A stretch of DNA of 64,000 nt, from contig BSWB01000002.1 in NCBI GenBank assembly GCA_033239125.1, positions 110,584,443 to 110,648,442 of the forward strand. The letters are read 5' to 3'. The notes under the pieces were generated by a model. The model was not told the origin of the DNA. It saw only the letters and a list, made by a program, of their open reading frames with translations, and did no database searches. Both the position numbers and the translations under genes were made by a program. This stretch comes from Fagopyrum homotropicum (taxonomy: Eukaryota; Streptophyta; Magnoliopsida; Caryophyllales; Polygonaceae). Shown one piece after another: positions 44,024-56,476 of this stretch; position 1 is the stretch's first letter; every line of letters begins with the position of its first letter.

Positions 44024-47000
44024 TGTAACACCCCGAATCCGCGGGACTCGGAGTGCCACAATGGGCTAGGATCTTGTTCGCTCCAAAAGGTGTGTGCAGG
44101 TTTTAAAATTTATAACCCAAGAAGTATGCTTGAACAATATGCAAACCCGCAGTGTACGGATCAATTGTATTAAAAGCAAGAATTCCAGGGGTCGAACACA
44201 GGGACTATGGTGAAACAAAGCACGAAATCAGGTTGCCAAATATGCTAATGACTACAAATTAAAGCAATCAAAGATGATATAAAGTCAGATGAAGGGAATG
44301 CGGATTCTAGGTATTAAAGCATCTAGTTGTGGTTCCGAATCAAGATCTCAAAAGATAATGCGGACAAAGCAGGGGTTTGCAAAGGAAAGATGTTTCTAAG
44401 GTGGGAATAGATCACCAGGTAAGTCTCACTATTCACTATCCCAAACCAAAGCTCCAATTACCGGGTAAGTCTCAAGGTACTAAGAAAAGGAACTATAATC
44501 TCAAAACAACACACCACCCAAGGGAAAAGAATCAACCTTTGCCGGGTGAGTCTCAGGCTAACTTACAAAGATGAATGAAGGCACACTCAAATCCAAATAA
44601 AGGATAAACCTTTATTACCTACACTCATGATCTTGGGTAAACAAACAAAGGAATCACCGGGTAAGTCTCATCCTAGGCTTGTATTGAACCTAGAAAGGTA
44701 TAACAAGGATAGGATTAGGCAAAATGAAACTCTTAACTCAGATAAGCTTCAGGAAAGGTTCACCTCGTTCAGTTACATTCCATCCCGGCCGAGATATTCA
44801 ATGACTGACCGAGGTGTTCTACGGTTAAGATAAAGACTCGAGCTTTCATGGTCCTGCTAGGATTAAGATTATTCTATCATCGTCTTTCCCACAACTTTCA
44901 GCCAATCACCCTAGAATCGCATAAGAAACTAAGCCAACAATCATCATGATAACAATAATCAGATTTGTAGGAAAGGAGTCAATATTCAAACAAGAAAACC
45001 TTAACACACAGGTCTCAATAACTGAATGAATCCAACAACAAATCAACATTCTTCAAGTCAAAAATCAGAAAAGACAACAAAGCAAAAGCAATCTAAGAAG
45101 ATCTTACAAACCCCTTCAAAAGCCAACTCCAAATATGATTCCTTCCTTCCTTGAACTTCAAAATTTCCTTCAACTTCCTTCAAACTTCAGAGATTGGGTG
45201 ATCCGCCAACTGCTGGATGCTTTAAGCATGTTTCAACTTGTTGAAAATTCAACCCTTTATATAGGTGAATTATCTTCCAAAGATAAGATATCTTAAAAAT
45301 ATATGATATCCTCCTTCCAAAAATCGAAGATCTCAGCCAAAAATAAAGATCTCGCCGGTGACAGGGTGTTCGCCTCGGTTGGGACGCTCCTCAAGAACAC
45401 CTCGGTCGAGGTGGCACTGAAGCTGACCGAGGTGAATCTCAGCTGAATGTAAATCATCTCGAATCTGGTCCAAAATTAATCCTCTAAATCATTTCCATGC
45501 TTCCTGAGATCTTCTCATAGCTCTTCAATGCTCCAGAATGTAGCTCCAATGACTCTTTAACTTCCTTAGCTCCATTTCCATCCTAAACGTGCCATTTTCC
45601 CTACAATTACAACGAAACTAGGTGTAGACCTCGATTCCCGCAAAGGTAGACAAAACAACAATATAATCGCAGAATATACATCCATACATGCAGATTTATA
45701 GGTTATAATACATGTTATCAGATCTCACAATGGATCCTGACCCTAGCCTGACAACAAGTGCACTGGATCTTACAACAAGGCACAAGTAGATTAAAACCAA
45801 ATACATAAAGTTGTATAAGATACATCAAAAGGGTTTACAACAACAAAGCCGAGTACAAAACAACATCCACAACATCAGATTCAAAAGATATCCCATATCC
45901 CACGCAACCCTAATGTACAAAAGTCCTCGGCTGGTCACCCTATTTGGCTCACTGTGCAGTCTTCCTAACCTGCAGATCATCTAATACACGGTATACACCG
46001 TTAGCTACAGTAATGAATAAGCATAATGGTAATAGCACAAAAACACACCAACATCTCATAAATGCAATGCCATACATATTCATTTATTATCTTCAATTAC
46101 GTTATTCCATTACTAATTCAACTTATTTTGTGACACGAGGAGCCTAAAGAACCTCGTCCCTTCCCCCATTAACACAAGGGTTTGCATGGGAATGATCGTC
46201 ACTCGTCCGCCTCTATGTTACTGGCTTCTGGGCACCTCTCCTACCCTCGAGCAGAGGCATATGTGGTCACGACCCGTTATAATACACTTGGTCCATTTAA
46301 TGTAATAAATGGTCATCCTAGTCCGGTTTAGGTTATAAATGCACAACCATATGATCACACACAACCATAACAATCACACAATCCACAACTGAACGCTAAG
46401 TAAGTCCTATGGACTTACCTGATATACTCGTAACTTGTACCACATCACAGCTTCCCCTTGAGAAAGTAATCAACGCCTGCAATAGCAAGGCACACATCAT
46501 CACATACTGCAACGGTTAGGAGACTCGTCTCTATAACCAGAACCAACCAATGACCCCAACCTAAACCTCAAGATCATAACATGCTCACATATGCCTAAGG
46601 CATATCCTCAACATAAACACAAGTGCCTAAGGCACATCTCTATCATGCAACTCATCCTAACCAAGCTAGTCTAGCCAACATCTAAGCCAAGGCCAAAGGA
46701 AAGGAAAGAAGGAATCATACCAACAAGGTATGCCCTAAACGCACCAGCGGAAACAAAGTACGCAAGGGTTGAACCAGTGAGGCGCAGGGGCGGCTCACTC
46801 AAGGCGCAGGGGCAGTTCACAGCAGGCGCAGGGGGGGCTCAAGGAAGGCGCAGGGGCGGCTGTCTGTGTAGAGGATTGGCCCCGACTTCTCTTCGATCTC
46901 TTTCGCGACTCTCTTCACTTATACATCACACAGCTACATCACACATACATATATACACATGTATGAACATCAAAACATCAGGAAAGGATCCACACAATCT

Positions 47001-47520
47001 TAGCTTGTGATCCTAAGCTAAAGAAGAAAGAAAGAAGCAAGGAAGAAGAAGGAAAGAAGATGGAGATCAAAACCTTACTACAGCAGAACCCTAAACAGCA
47101 AAGAAGAGCATCCAACACACCTCACCACCTCAGCATATCATCCACAAAGCTCAACCACAAACTCATCAATAAGAACTCATTCAGCACAAGCCTATATCAA
47201 GATCAACTCTTGATTCTCACAAGAACAAGATCAAAGGGATAAGGAGAGAAGAAGAAGAGTGTAAGGAGGGAGAAGGAGCTGGAGAGAGATGAAGAAACCC
47301 TTTATCAGAAGCAAGGGTGGCTAATAAAGGAAGCCAGCCGCAAAGCACAGTCAAGGGGTCAACGAAGGCGGCTGCAACCACACACAGCCGCAAGGGCGGA
47401 CTCTGTGAGGTGCAAGGGCGCCCAGCCGCAGGTGCGGCCACCTGGGTCCGCAGGGGCGGCTGCCAGGGTCAACACAAAGCTCAGCAAGGACTCAATGATC
47501 GTAAGACTAAGGCTCTTACA
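44024..47520 (-). repeat. E 5' LTR, about 1846 bp plus S4 insertion
   Basis: Plus-strand start TGTAACACCCCG (44024), interrupted at 44074 by S4, resuming at 45726 and ending GGCTCTTACA (47520). The TGTAA...TTACA ends support the edges. Right of it (47521) H coding resumes. It contains G-rich CCGCAGGGGCGG clusters at about 46778-46862 and 47330-47460 (exact 12-mer at 47448-47459). No gene is seen. Confidence 0.75.
44075..45720 (-). repeat. S4: solo LTR in E LTR, 1646 bp
   Basis: Plus-strand edges TGTTCGCTCC and CATGTTATCA, A/D family. Perfect 5-bp duplication GATCT (44070-44074, 45721-45725). It contains the dyad ACCTCGGTCGAGGT (45399-45412), CCGGGTAAGTCTC motifs and, on the minus strand, TATATAAAGGG (about 45252-45262). 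Confidence 0.93.
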
Positions 47521-48495
47521 CTCTTTATCCTCAGAAACATGGCGAAGCCAGTGCTCCACCAACTGTGAATGATCATGAAAGAGTGAATAAAAAGATTGTC
47601 GTCCTTAGTTGACAATATCTCGTCTGCTATCTCGGTCGGGGTCCGAGGTAGGTGACCGATGTGTTCTTCAGATAAGAGCATCTCGCTCGCTCCAAAAAAG
47701 TGTCTCGGTGGAGGTATTCGAACTAGGACCGAAACCTAATGCGCTTTTCTTCTCCTGAATCAGTTTATCAAATCTAGCTCCCGGATCTGCTTCCAATGCT
47801 TCCAAGCTTTGAACATCTACATCACAAAATACATCTATACCTTCCTCCATCAAACTAAAACTTAGAACTTTTTCAAGGAGATCTTTAATAAGGATAGAGC
47901 TCACCAATTCTCGAGAATCTTCTTCATTATAGATGTTGAAGATGTCATCTTACAGCGGCTCTCCTTTCATTGCAGCCAGTAATGCAAACTCCACATGATC
48001 GCCACCAATGTAGAATTTCAACTTGGCATTCTTACAATCAACGTTGCAACACGAAGTTGCTAGAAATAGTCTCCCGGAAATGATAGGAATGGGATAATCT
48101 GCAGGAATATCAGGCACAACAAAGTCTATAAGTATGTAGAAATTACCTAACTTGATGGGAACGTCCTTTAAGATACCAACGGGACGGGTAGTGGAGCAAT
48201 CCGCCATGTATAACGTCATCTTCACGGGCTTGGGCTCTCCAAGTCCGACTTTCTCACAAAGCTCCAGCGGAATGATGCTCACGCTGGCTCCCAGATCACA
48301 AAGTGCATCATAAGTTACATTCCAAACTTGAATGGGAATGCAAAATGAACCGGAATCTCTCAACTTAGGTGGCATCTTCTCCTTCATGATTTGAATGAGC
48401 TCCGAAGATCTAGATGTCATCCTTACTTCACCAAAGTCTTTCAGTTTCCTCTTCCTTGACAAGATCTCTTTCAGAAACTTCCCATTGGCGGGCAT
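47521..48495 (-). pseudogene. pro: H: protease and linker of HJ, A/D family
   Basis: Minus strand, read from the G edge: ANGKFLKEILSRKRKLKDFGEVRM; protease core ALCDLGASVSIIPLELCEKVG with intact Asp; IPADYPIPIISGRLFLATS (normally LGRPFL). A frame break and the linker SSILIKDLLEKVLSFSLMEEGIDVF follow, then dyad-coded TSTET, SEEHIGHLPRTPTE and IHSWWSTGFAM. It stops at the E LTR just where A and D continue into integrase. No RT lies between, so this third copy shares the RT-less order. The right edge is the G LTR (48496); a candidate duplication GGCAT (48491-48495) has no visible partner. Confidence 0.86.
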
Positions 48496-50011
48496 TGATA
48501 GGTGATAGAATCACTATCAATTAGGATAGCTTTGCGAGTCTTTTTATTGTATTTGTGTCAGTTTATGCTATTAACTCCGTGGTCCAGAAGAAGTAGACTA
48601 AAAGAAGCTAAGGAAGGAGTTATAAGCACTTAGGAGTGAAGATCGTTCTTGAAGCAAAGCTTTTGTTGCTTCACCGCCCTCGCGGAGCCTTGTCACCGCC
48701 CCTGCGGGTGACACCTTACTCCGGAGCGCTCCCTGCGCCTTCGCCAGCGCCGGCCACAAAGATTGTCACCGCACCTGCATCAACCCCTGACGCCCCTGCG
48801 GTGACTTGCCTTGAAGAAGCGAAGACCAGCGCCCCTGCGCCTTCCTTTGCGCCTCAACCTGGGAGCTGGAAGACGAAGAGTCTGTGTCACCGCCCCTGCG
48901 TTGACACTGGGACGCCCCGGCAATTTGGTATCAAAAACGGAAGGAAGTTGAAGAGTTAGACGTTTGAAGAGCATTAAAGATCCGCCCCTGCGGAATTGCC
49001 GAGCCGCCCCTACGGCCATGAAGAAGATCAAGCGTTTTTGCCTTCACCGCCCCTGTGGAGCTGAAGGCCGCCCCTGCGGTTTAACGATAGAAACTTTACT
49101 CCGGCTGTTTACACCACCTTTATGGCATTAAAGGTGGCTGTTTTGGGCCGGCCATTTACTCCTATTTAGTGTCTTTTGTAGTATAAATAGTCCTTGGTTA
49201 ATTGCTAGAATCATCCAACTTATCATCCATCATTTTCCACTTAGAAACCAATTTTCTCATTATTTCCATTGTAATGAGTTGCTAACTCCCTTGCTACATT
49301 GGGTTTGTTTGAAGCTGCGTTGTTACTTTGATTGTAAATTTTCTTTAATATAAGTTTTCATTCAGTAATGCTTTGTGTTTCCTTGATCTTCATTGTCTAA
49401 TTGCATGTTTTACTATTACTTGAGATTGATCACCTTAGGGTCTAAAGTGCATGCAAAGAACTAGGATTAATAGGTTCCGGGTTCGGGCCTTTAATCTAGT
49501 AGTAAACTTTAAGTAATAACGGGTTGTAATTACTTAAAGAAAAGGAACACAAATATAAAGATAAGGTTAACGGTTTTAATCTATTCTTTATATCCCTTAG
49601 TCTTTATTTGAAAGCTAACTTGTTAATTGTTCTTGTAGGTTTACGGAACACTAACCTGTTAAGTTGTTTTGATACCGGTTGGCTCAACACATATATATGA
49701 TCGAGACGGGAGATTACTTGAAAACTTGAAAAGGAACTCACTAAAGTAGCAATTGCATGCTAAGAATCAACCTAGTGTAGATTCATCTATTATTGTCTTA
49801 CTTGCTGCATTATTCGTTTTCATAAGTTTTTGTGTGCATCAATTCAACCAAAACCCCCTTTTGTTACTCGATTCTATAATCAATAATTGCATCTAATAAA
49901 CACCTTAACTCTCTTGGGTTCGACCCTTACTTAACCACTATACATGTTTTGTGCTAAGTCGGGATTATATTTTTGATAGGGTATAGACGACCATAGAAAT
50001 ACCTCTAGTCA
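48496..50011 (+). repeat. G 5' LTR, 1516 bp
   Basis: TGATAGGTGATAG...CTCTAGTCA. The 5' half is full of CCGCCCCTGCGG dyads (for example 48696-48707, 49068-49079). A TATA-like GTATAAATAG lies near 49180. A reading of about 107 codons at 48636-48959 is not called: it is made of the GC-rich repeats. Confidence 0.9.
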
Positions 50012-50016
50012 AATTT

Positions 50017-50034
50017 TGGCGCCGTTGCCGGGGA
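50017..50034 (+). promoter_or_regulatory. G primer binding site, tRNA-Asp
   Basis: TGGCGCCGTTGCCGGGGA, perfect complement to the 3' end of plant tRNA-Asp, five bases after the LTR. Confidence 0.92.
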
Positions 50035-50083
50035 GTTTTAGTGTTTTTATTGTTATTATTGATTATTGGTTTGAATCATTTTT

Positions 50084-51385
50084 ATGGTTCAAACCCGTGC
50101 TGCTAACTCCTGCTTTGCTTCCTTTGATCCAGAAATTGAGAGGACGCACATTCGGCAACGAAGACAACAACAACTCCAACAAGAAATGGCTGATCGTACT
50201 CTTCGTCAACTTACTCAGACCACTTTGGCTCAAAACCCTCTTACGGTTACCATACCGGCATTAGGGGAAGGAATCAAGTTTGAGATCAAGCCGGGTCTCA
50301 TCCACTTGCTTCCATCCTTCCATGGGCTAAGTGGTGAAGACCCCATCAAACACCTTGGGAAGTTCCATACCGTGTGTATGAGCATGAAGCTGGCCAACAT
50401 CACCGAAGAACAAATCAAGATGAGGGCATTCGGCTTCAAACTAAAAGATTCAGCGGATGATTGGTATTACCACCTTCCATCCGGGAGCATCGACACTTTG
50501 GAAAACCTTCACAAGGCGTTTTTGGAGAAATACTTCCCTGCCAAAAAGGCGAATAGCTTGAAGAAAGCTATAAGCAACATCGAGCAAGAGGCGAACAAAA
50601 CTCTCTAAGAGTACTTCAAAAGATTCGCCCGCCTCCGATCCAGCTATCCTTTTCACGGATATTCAACTCAAGATCTAGTCTTGTACTTGTTCAATGGCTT
50701 GCTAGACAAGGAAAGGAGGATCGTCGATGCGGCTTGCGGAGGTAATATTCTTAACTCTACTCCTGACCTTGCTTTGGAAAAGATACAAGAACTAGCAGAA
50801 GGAACCCGGAACTTTGGAAGGACTCCGTCCAAGAAAGGTGTCCATGCTGTAAATACCGGGAAGAGTGAGATCTTCACTGAGCTCGTGGAGCTGAAGGAAA
50901 TGGTGAAGAGACTAACACTTATGGGGACCCCACAACAACTCAAAGCTTGTGGAGTGTATGCTGACCCATATCATCCAACGGACATGTGCCCACAAGTCTA
51001 GGATGATGATGCTAAGATGAACACAATGGGTTATGGACAACCTCAGCAGCAAAGGCCTAGGAACGATCCTTTGCAGAACTTCATGCCAAACTGGTGTGAC
51101 CAACAAAACTTTCTTTGGAGGGATCAACAAAACCAACAACAACAGTCCCGACAAGGTAAGCATCAAACAACTGAAGATATGTTGCAGGTTTTGACTAAAC
51201 ACTTTGCTACTCATGTCCAAACAACAGAATCCACCATCAAGAACCTTGAAAAACAGGTTGGGCAAATGGCGGAAGCCATTTCAAGGACCGAATCTAAATT
51301 TTCCGGAGGATTGCCTTCCCAAACATTTATAAACCCCAAGAAGAATGTTCGTGCCCTAACATTAAGGAGTGGGAAGCAAATCTAA
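50084..51385 (+). pseudogene. gag: G gag
   Basis: ATG 50084 follows the primer site by 49 bases. One frame throughout, with stops TAA 50606, TAG 50999 and TAA 51383; the first two lie where Gln codons would fit. Core motifs: GLSGEDPIKHLGKFHTVC, FGFKLKDSADDWYYHLPSGSI, FLEKYFPAKKA, EYFKRFARLRSSYP and LYLFNGL. The C-terminal half is Gln-rich with a coiled-coil stretch (TIKNLEKQVGQMAEAI) and ends NPKKNVRALTLRSGKQI, the usual end of gag in this Athila branch. It is clearly diverged from the gags of A, B and D. Confidence 0.87.
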
Positions 51386-52259
51386 CAAAAACCAGCAAAA
51401 GAGTCACAAAGCGAACCTTCTGTCGATTTTACCGCACCCACAACCGCACCGCGGCTGCAACTGCGCCCAACACCGAGCAGACACCGCCCCTGCGACTGGA
51501 TGTCACCGCCCCTGCGGTGACAAACCCTGAGCCGCCCCTGCGCATACAAGCTGACGCCCTTGCGGAAAACACGACAGAAGGTTCTGCTAAAAGGATTCTT
51601 ACATCCGGCCTAACTTTCCGCCACTGTACTGTGTGAAACCACCAGCTCCGTTTCCTGAGGCTCTGAAGGAGAGAAGAATCATTGAGGACAAAGACCTCTT
51701 TGAAACTTTTTCCAAATGTGAGGTAAACATTCCCCTCCTTAAGTTGGTGAAAAGTATTCCTAAGTATGCTTGTTTTCTTGAAGGAACTTTGCACTATCAA
51801 GAGGAACCAGAAGCTGAAGGGAAACAAAAAGTGCAAGTGAGTGAGCATGTGTTGGCTGTTTTCCAACGGAGAATGCCCAAGAAGTGCAGCGATCCAGGCA
51901 TGGTAAGCATTCCTTTTGTTATAGGGGAAACCCGCTTTGACAAAGAAATGCTTGCTCTTGGTGCTTCTATCAATGTTTTACCATACTCGATTTACAAATC
52001 ACTTGGCCTTGGGCCATTATTAGAAACTAGGATTGTAGTACAACTTGCTGACAGATCTAATGTGTACCCGAAAGGGATAATTGAAGATGTATTAGTAATG
52101 GTAGACAACCTTATATTCCCTGTTGATTTCTTTGTAATGGATATGGAAAATGATTCACATGTTGCGCCCATTCTGTTAGGTAGGCCATTTCTGAAAACTA
52201 CTAGGACTAAAATTGATTATGTTAGTGGCAAATTGACATGGAGTTTGATGGTGAAGTAG
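51386..52259 (+). pseudogene. pro: G protease with dyad-rich linker
   Basis: The linker 51430-51570 consists of CCGCCCCTGCGG repeats (exact at 51506-51517) and shifts frame. Coding resumes around 51633 with CEVNIPLLKLVKSIPKYACFLE, the protease-proximal block. The active-site motif reads MLALGASINVLP where CDLGAS is expected, so the catalytic Asp is replaced by Ala. VDFFVMDME and APILLGRPFLKTT follow. A frameshift near 52240 ends the frame at 52257-52259; a short acidic stretch (to 52436) in another frame leads to the RT. Confidence 0.83.
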
Positions 52260-52436
52260 TGGAATTTGACATCTATGATGCAATGAGATTTCCTAGTGAT
52301 GATCATTCCTTATGTGCTATTGACATTGTTGAACCTTTTGTGCAAGATGTATTTGATAATTTTGATGTTGATGAATTAAAATGTAATTGAACATGACATA
52401 GATGGTTTCAAATCAGATTATGTATTAACATCCAGC

Positions 52437-54044
52437 ATGAAAGAGGTCCTAGCCCAATTAGATGGGCATAAAAGGCTACCTATCTCCAATTTGGCCATTG
52501 GGCGCGCTCTACTAACCCCAAGCGAGAAGCTTGTTCCGTCTATAGTGCAGGCACCAGAAATTAAATTGAAGGACCTTCCGTCACACCTCAAGTACGTTTT
52601 CCTTGGAGAACACAATACCTTGCCAGTGATCATCTCCAACAAGTTGACCACCGGTCAAGAAGACAAGTTGGTGAAAGTGCTAAAAGAGCACAAGACGGCC
52701 CTTGGATGGACCATTGCAGACATAAAAGGGATAAGCCCTTCAACTTCCATGCATAGGATCTTACTTGAGGATGAAGCTAAACCCTCTAGGCAACCTCAAC
52801 GGAGGTTGAATCTGCCAATGATGGACGTGGTCAAGAAGGAAGTGTTGAAGCTCCTCCAAGCAGATATGATCTTCCCTATTTCGGATAGCACTTGGGTTAG
52901 TCCAACCCAAGTGGTTCCGAAGAAAGGAGGCATCACCATGGTGGAAAATCAACATGGAGAGATGGTCCCGAGCAAAACACAAACCGGATGGAGAGTTTGC
53001 ATTGACTACCGCAAGCTCAACAAAGTAACACGAAAAGACCATTTCCCATTACCTTTTATTGACCAAATGTTGGAACATCTTGCAGGTCATCAGTACTACT
53101 GCTTCCTTGATGGATATTCAGGCTATTTCCAAATTGCCATCGCACCAGAATACCAAGAAAAGACGACGTTCATTTGCCCATTTGGCACTTTTGCGTACCG
53201 CAGAATGCCATTTGGACTTTGCAACGCACCCGGCACTTTCCAACGGTGCATGATAAGTATTTTCTCCGAATACATAGAAAATTTCATTAAAGTCTTCATG
53301 GATGATTTTACCATCCATGGAGACAGTTTTGACGCATGTTTAGGATATTTGAAACTTGTTCTTGAAAAATGTGTTGAAACCAATTTGGTTCTTAATTCGG
53401 AAAAATGTCATTTCATGGTCTAACAAGGAATTGTGCTAGGACATGTAATATCCTCAAAAGGGATAGAGGTAGATAAGGCAAAGGTTGATGTAATTCAAAA
53501 TTTACCTTATCCTACTAATGTTCGGGAAATCCGATCTTTTCTTGGTCATGCAGGTTTCTACCGACGTTTTATCAAAGATTTTTCAAAGATCTCGGCACCC
53601 CTATGTGAATTGCTCAAGAAAGACGTCACCTTCATACTAGATGAGAATTGTAAGAAAAATTTCGACACTTTGAAGGCATGTCTTACCACCGCACCAATCA
53701 TCCGTTCTCCGGATTGGGAGAAACCTTTTGAAATCATGTGTGACGCCAGTGATTACGCCGTTGGAGCAGTCTTAGGACAAAAAGACGGACGGGCTTCACA
53801 TGTGATCCATTATGCCTCTATGACACTCAATGGAGCACAAAGGAATTACTCTACCACCGAGAAAGAAAAGTTAGCGGTGGTTTTTGCCCTGGAGAAACTC
53901 ATACAGTACCTACTTGGGGTAAAGTTAATTATCTTCACTGACCATGCAGCTCTTAGGTATCTCATGGCAAAAAAGGAAGTAATACCACGATTGATTCGAT
54001 GGGTGCTCCTCCTAAGTGAGTTTAACCTAGAGATACGGGACTAG
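52437..54044 (+). pseudogene. pol: G reverse transcriptase and RNase H
   Basis: One frame with stops at 53421 (TAA) and 54042 (TAG). Motifs: HRILLEDEAKPSRQPQRRLN, TGWRVCIDYRKLNKVTRKDHFPLPFIDQML, FLDGYSGYFQIAI, RRMPFGLCNAPGTFQRCM, catalytic FMDDF (about 53298-53312), GIVLGHVISSKGIEVD, RSFLGHAGFYRRFIKDFSKI. RNase H has FEIMCDASDYAVGAVLGQ, NYSTTEKEKLAVVFALEKL and IIFTDHAALRYLM. Family and length match B. The catalytic residues are intact, only the stops disable it. Confidence 0.9.
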
Positions 54045-55586
54045 AAGGGGACTAAGAACCTGGTGGCCGATCATTTGAGCAGACTAGTGAAAGAGGAGGA
54101 GGATCCAGGAAAAGGAAGAGATATAGCTGGAATTTTTCCAGACGATACATTTTACACAACTCTCTGTTGTGTGACCGCCCCCGCCCCTCACACCAGCCGC
54201 CCCTACGGCCAGCCGCCCTTGCGGCTTAGTATAGGCGCCCTTGCGGAATTGTCGACAGAGGTCTGTCTTAAGCTCCAGCCTTTTAAACCTTGGTTCGCTG
54301 ACATTGTGAACTTCATTGTCAGGAAAGAGTATCCTCCAAACTTCACCAAGGCACAACGAGAGAAGGTAAAGGCTGAAGCTCGACACTACGTTTGGGACGA
54401 TCCTTACCTTTGGAAGCATTGCAGTGACCAAGTAATTCGTCGTTGCATTCCGGACAATGAGGTACAATCTGTCCTAACCTTCTGTCATTCCGAAGCATGT
54501 GGGGGGCACTTTGGGCCAAACAAAACTGCAAGAAAGTTTTGGATGCCGGTATCTTTTGGCCACATATTTTTCAAGACGCTTTTGCGTTTTGCAAAGTGTG
54601 TGATAGATGCCAAAGGGTAGGAAATCTTTCCAGGAGACATGAAATGCCTCAATCCTCTCTTATATTTTGCGAAATATTTGACGTTTGGGGAATTGATTTC
54701 ATGGGGCCGTTTCCTACTTCATTCGGGGACACATATATTTTGCTTGCGGCGGACTATGTTTCCAAGTGGGTGGAAGCAAAGACCACCAAAACTGATGATT
54801 CGAAAGTTATTGCAGCGTTTCTTAAGGAAAACATTTTCGCAAGATTTGGAATTCCGAAAGCCTTAATCAGCGATAGGGGTACCCATTTCAGCAACAAGAC
54901 GATCACAGCTCTCCTTAAGAAGTATCACGTCCACCAACGAGTGTCAACAGTCTATCATCCACAAAAAAATGGCCAAGTTGAGGTATCTAACCGGGAAATA
55001 AAAACCATCCTTGAAAAGACGGTCTCTCCCGGACGGAAGGACTGGAGTGCAAGACTAAATGATGCCCTATGGCCATATCGGACAGCCAACAAAACTCTTA
55101 TCGGGATGTCTCCTTTTAGGCTCGTGTTTGGGAAAGCTTGCCACCTACCGGTGGAGCTAGAGCACAAAGCTTGGTGGGCGGTAAAGAAGTGCAATATGAA
55201 CATAGAAGAAGTGGGAGAATTCCGGAAGCTCCAATTTCAAGAGTTGGAGGAAATTGAGGTTAGATGCATATGACCATACCACCACATACAAATAAAAGAC
55301 CAAAGCATGGCATGACCGAAACATTCTCCGGAAGGATTTCAAGGTAGGTAATAAGGTACTTCTCTTTCAATCACGTTTGAAACTCTTTGCAGGTAAGCTG
55401 CGTTCAAGATGGACAGGGTCGTTCGTGGTAGCCAAAGTTGAACCTCACGGAGCTATGGATCTTTATGATCCCCAAACACACAAGGTGTTCAAGGTAAATG
55501 GACAAAGGCTAAAGCCTTACCTTGAAGGAGTCAAGAATGATCCGATTGATGAGATGGTGCTGGAGGAAGCACAATCAGAGAAGTAG
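54045..55586 (+). pseudogene. int: G integrase with dyad-coded linker
   Basis: After VADHLSRL comes a linker in which CCGCCCCTGCGG-type repeats (54172-54250) encode Pro/Ala/Arg-rich sequence. WFADIVNFIVRKEYPPNF and the zinc domain HSEACGGHFGPNKTA follow, then a frameshift near 54530, then FWPHIF, CDRCQRVGN, FDVWGIDFMGPFP, LISDRGTHF and GQVEVSNRE (D, D and E all present). Another break near 55262 precedes the C-terminal part GKLRSRWTGSFVVAKVEPHG and ends at TAG 55584-55586. Confidence 0.88.
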
Positions 55587-56476
55587 AGGCCTTACGTTGA
55601 GCCAACGACGAAAAACAAAGGCGCTGCTCGGGAGGAAACCCTAGGGAATAAGAAGAGGAGCCTCTATCAAGGAAACCGCCCCTTCGGCTCAGTGTCCGCG
55701 CCCCTGCCGCTACACCCATGCCCTGCGCCGCCCCCGGTGCTAGGCCAGCGCCTGCAACATGCTAGTTACCGCCCCCGCGGTGACTCCCCTACGCCCCTGT
55801 GGCGGACATCCTCGATACACATCCTCGGCGCCGCCCCCGGCGCTGAGCCTGCGTGGCCCCTCTCCCTTGTTACCGCCCCCGTGGCGACAAGCTCCCGCCC
55901 CTGCGGGTTTACCCAAAAAAGAAAAAAAATAGAAAACGCAAAAATATTCCCCTACACCTACCCTACCCACCTACTCTCTATCTCCTCACCAACCACATCT
56001 CCCTCACCTTTACCCTTTCAAACTACAAACGCCCCTGCGCTACCATAAACACTCACAAGCCACCCCTGCGACGCCCCTACGCCACCACCGACAACAACCA
56101 ACCCCTTGCGACACCCTTGTGCCACCGTCACCAGCTCCACCTTCCTCCCTCCAAACTCTCGCACCTTACTACACTCTTCATCACCAACCACCACAAAACT
56201 CCACTCCTGCTCCACCTCCGATGATGCATACACCAGCAAAGAAGTCACCGGAACAGCCTCAGCTTCACCATCTTTGCCGCTCCCCAGAATTCGCCCTCTG
56301 CACTTCTCCTGCCCCTGCGCCTGCAAGCTCCCGCACCTGCACCTTGTCGCCCTTGCGCCTGCGCCTTGCCGCCCCTGTGCCTGCTTCAGCCGCCCCTGCA
56401 GAAAATACGACAGAGGGTTTGTTTTCTCTCCCTGTTTTTGAAAGTTTCTCATTCCTTTGCTAAATCAAATACCAAA
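55587..56476 (+). other. G leader between pol and ORF1, dyad-rich
   Basis: Nearly 900 bp, C-rich, with many CCGCCCC(T/C)GCGG-like and GCCCCTGCG units (55675-55910 and 56030-56400). It has long accidental open readings on both strands because of the composition, and no family resemblance. Equivalent in place to 20489-21221 of A. Confidence 0.75.

Larger units (their letters stand above)
39208..47520 (-). mobile_element. E: Tekay/Del-like Ty3/gypsy element, 3' end lost
   Basis: Minus strand: 5' LTR (47520-44024, interrupted by S4), initiator tRNA-Met-like primer site, gag with zinc knuckle, protease, RT, RNase H, and integrase up to HVSQLREYI at 39230. There it is fused to D's LTR. Motifs VLFDTGATHSFI, FIDDILVYS and VFHVSQLREYI fit the Tekay/Del chromovirus group. 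It is heavily mutated. The right LTR edge abuts H coding, so E was inserted in HJ. Confidence 0.83.

Noticed and set aside
48636..48959. Reading of 107 codons in the G 5' LTR, repeated as 113 codons in the 3' LTR (58641-58982), with an open opposite strand
   Set aside because: It is made of GC-rich CCGCCCCTGCGG units, open on both strands by composition, and has no family resemblance.
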